Source: Gammaproteobacteria bacterium
Lineage (GTDB): Bacteria > Pseudomonadota > Gammaproteobacteria > Coxiellales > Coxiellaceae
Direction of reading: 5' to 3'
Assembly: GCA_021774015.1 (NCBI GenBank)
Contig: JAJFJO010000226.1
Span: forward strand, 1 to 6,864
Length of the DNA stretch: 6,864 nucleotides
This document shows positions 6,493 to 6,864 of the stretch, piece by piece. The translations under genes and the position numbers were made by a program. The notes below the pieces were generated by a model. The model had not been told where the DNA came from. It did not search any database and was given only the letters and a program-made list of their open reading frames with translations. Positions within the stretch are counted from its first letter, which is position 1. The number at the start of each line of letters is the position of its first letter.

Positions 6493-6864
6493 ATGAGTGA
6501 TGAACAGCTAAACATATTGATCGTCGATGACGATCAAGGTATTCGAGATTTACTTGGAAGGTTTCTCGCCCAGCATGGCTATAAAACGAGCCTAGCTAAG
6601 AATGGTGCAGAAATGAAACAGCGACTGGAGCAGCAACAGCCGGATCTGATTATTCTCGATATCATGATGCCGGGTGATGATGGTATGACGTTGTGCCGAG
6701 AACTTCGCACATCGTCTAATATTCCTATTATCATGTTGACGGCTATTAGCGAAGAAGTTGAGCGTATCTTAGGTCTTGAGATGGGCGCCGATGATTTTCT
6801 GAGCAAGCCATTTAATCCGCGCGAATTATTGGCTCGCATAAAAGCAATTTTACGTCGCAGCAAA
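6493..6864 (+). CDS. ompR: OmpR-family response regulator, N-terminal receiver domain (truncated by window end)
   Basis: The first 124 residues are visible and the frame runs off the right edge. They form a complete receiver domain: acidic pocket VDDD (11-14), phosphoacceptor Asp56 in LIILDIMMPG, Thr83 in IMLTA, and Lys105 in SKPF. The segment IIMLTA...EEVERILGLEMGADDFLSKPFNPRELLARIKAILRR closely follows OmpR, more so than PhoB or other subfamilies. A DNA-binding winged helix, and perhaps an EnvZ-like sensor kinase gene, should follow outside the window. In E. coli OmpR is phosphorylated by EnvZ and controls envelope genes; that role is assumed, not shown here. The ATG at 6493 places the domain start as in homologues. 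No ribosome binding site precedes it, and the -10 box is only about 8 nt away, so the mRNA may be leaderless. The exact orthologue (OmpR versus a RisA-like relative) is uncertain. Confidence 0.85.
   Translation, partial: MSDEQLNILIVDDDQGIRDLLGRFLAQHGYKTSLAKNGAEMKQRLEQQQPDLIILDIMMPGDDGMTLCRELRTSSNIPIIMLTAISEEVERILGLEMGADDFLSKPFNPRELLARIKAILRRSK

Overview
The window looks like chromosomal DNA from a gammaproteobacterium of moderate to low GC. The gene order argS, SPOR-domain gene, hslV, hslU is the one I know from Pseudomonas and relatives. The HslV, HslU, ArgS and OmpR-type sequences are all clearly of the gammaproteobacterial kind. The AT-leaning codon use and the short pre-sequence of HslV would fit a Legionella/Coxiella-like lineage, but that is inference and not proven here.

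Layout, left to right. (1) 1-357: a GC-rich, low-complexity open frame on the + strand that enters from outside the window; I do not recognise its product. (2) 358-452: a convergent gap with a perfect 10-bp stem-loop. (3) 453-4439, minus strand: hslU, hslV, a FtsN-like SPOR-domain membrane protein, and a DUF945/YdgA-like protein, in reverse transcription order. (4) 4440-4587: a gap with a GGATCC-containing inverted repeat that may be a remnant of a dispersed repeat. (5) 4588-6348, minus strand: argS. (6) 6349-6492: a divergent promoter region. (7) 6493 to the right edge, + strand: the receiver half of an OmpR-family response regulator, cut by the window end.

How the genes work together. HslV (threonine protease) and HslU (AAA+ unfoldase) form one ATP-dependent protease and are adjacent with a 15-nt gap. 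A close match to a sigma-32 heat-shock promoter lies directly upstream of hslV, over the 3' end of the SPOR gene. This suggests that hslVU has its own stress-driven transcription besides read-through from argS. The promoter also decides the hslV start: a TTG at 2384 with a good ribosome binding site, not the longer open frame. The SPOR protein probably binds peptidoglycan at the division site. The DUF945 protein is an inner-membrane-anchored envelope protein of unknown function, and it separates argS from the SPOR gene where the Pseudomonas order, as I recall it, has them adjacent.

Overall this is mostly an ordinary housekeeping region. I see no clear new biological system. The points most worth a second look are the heat-shock promoter and start of hslV, the possibly leaderless response-regulator gene with its 12-bp palindrome, the repeat-like gap at 4521-4580, and the unidentified low-complexity frame at the left edge.
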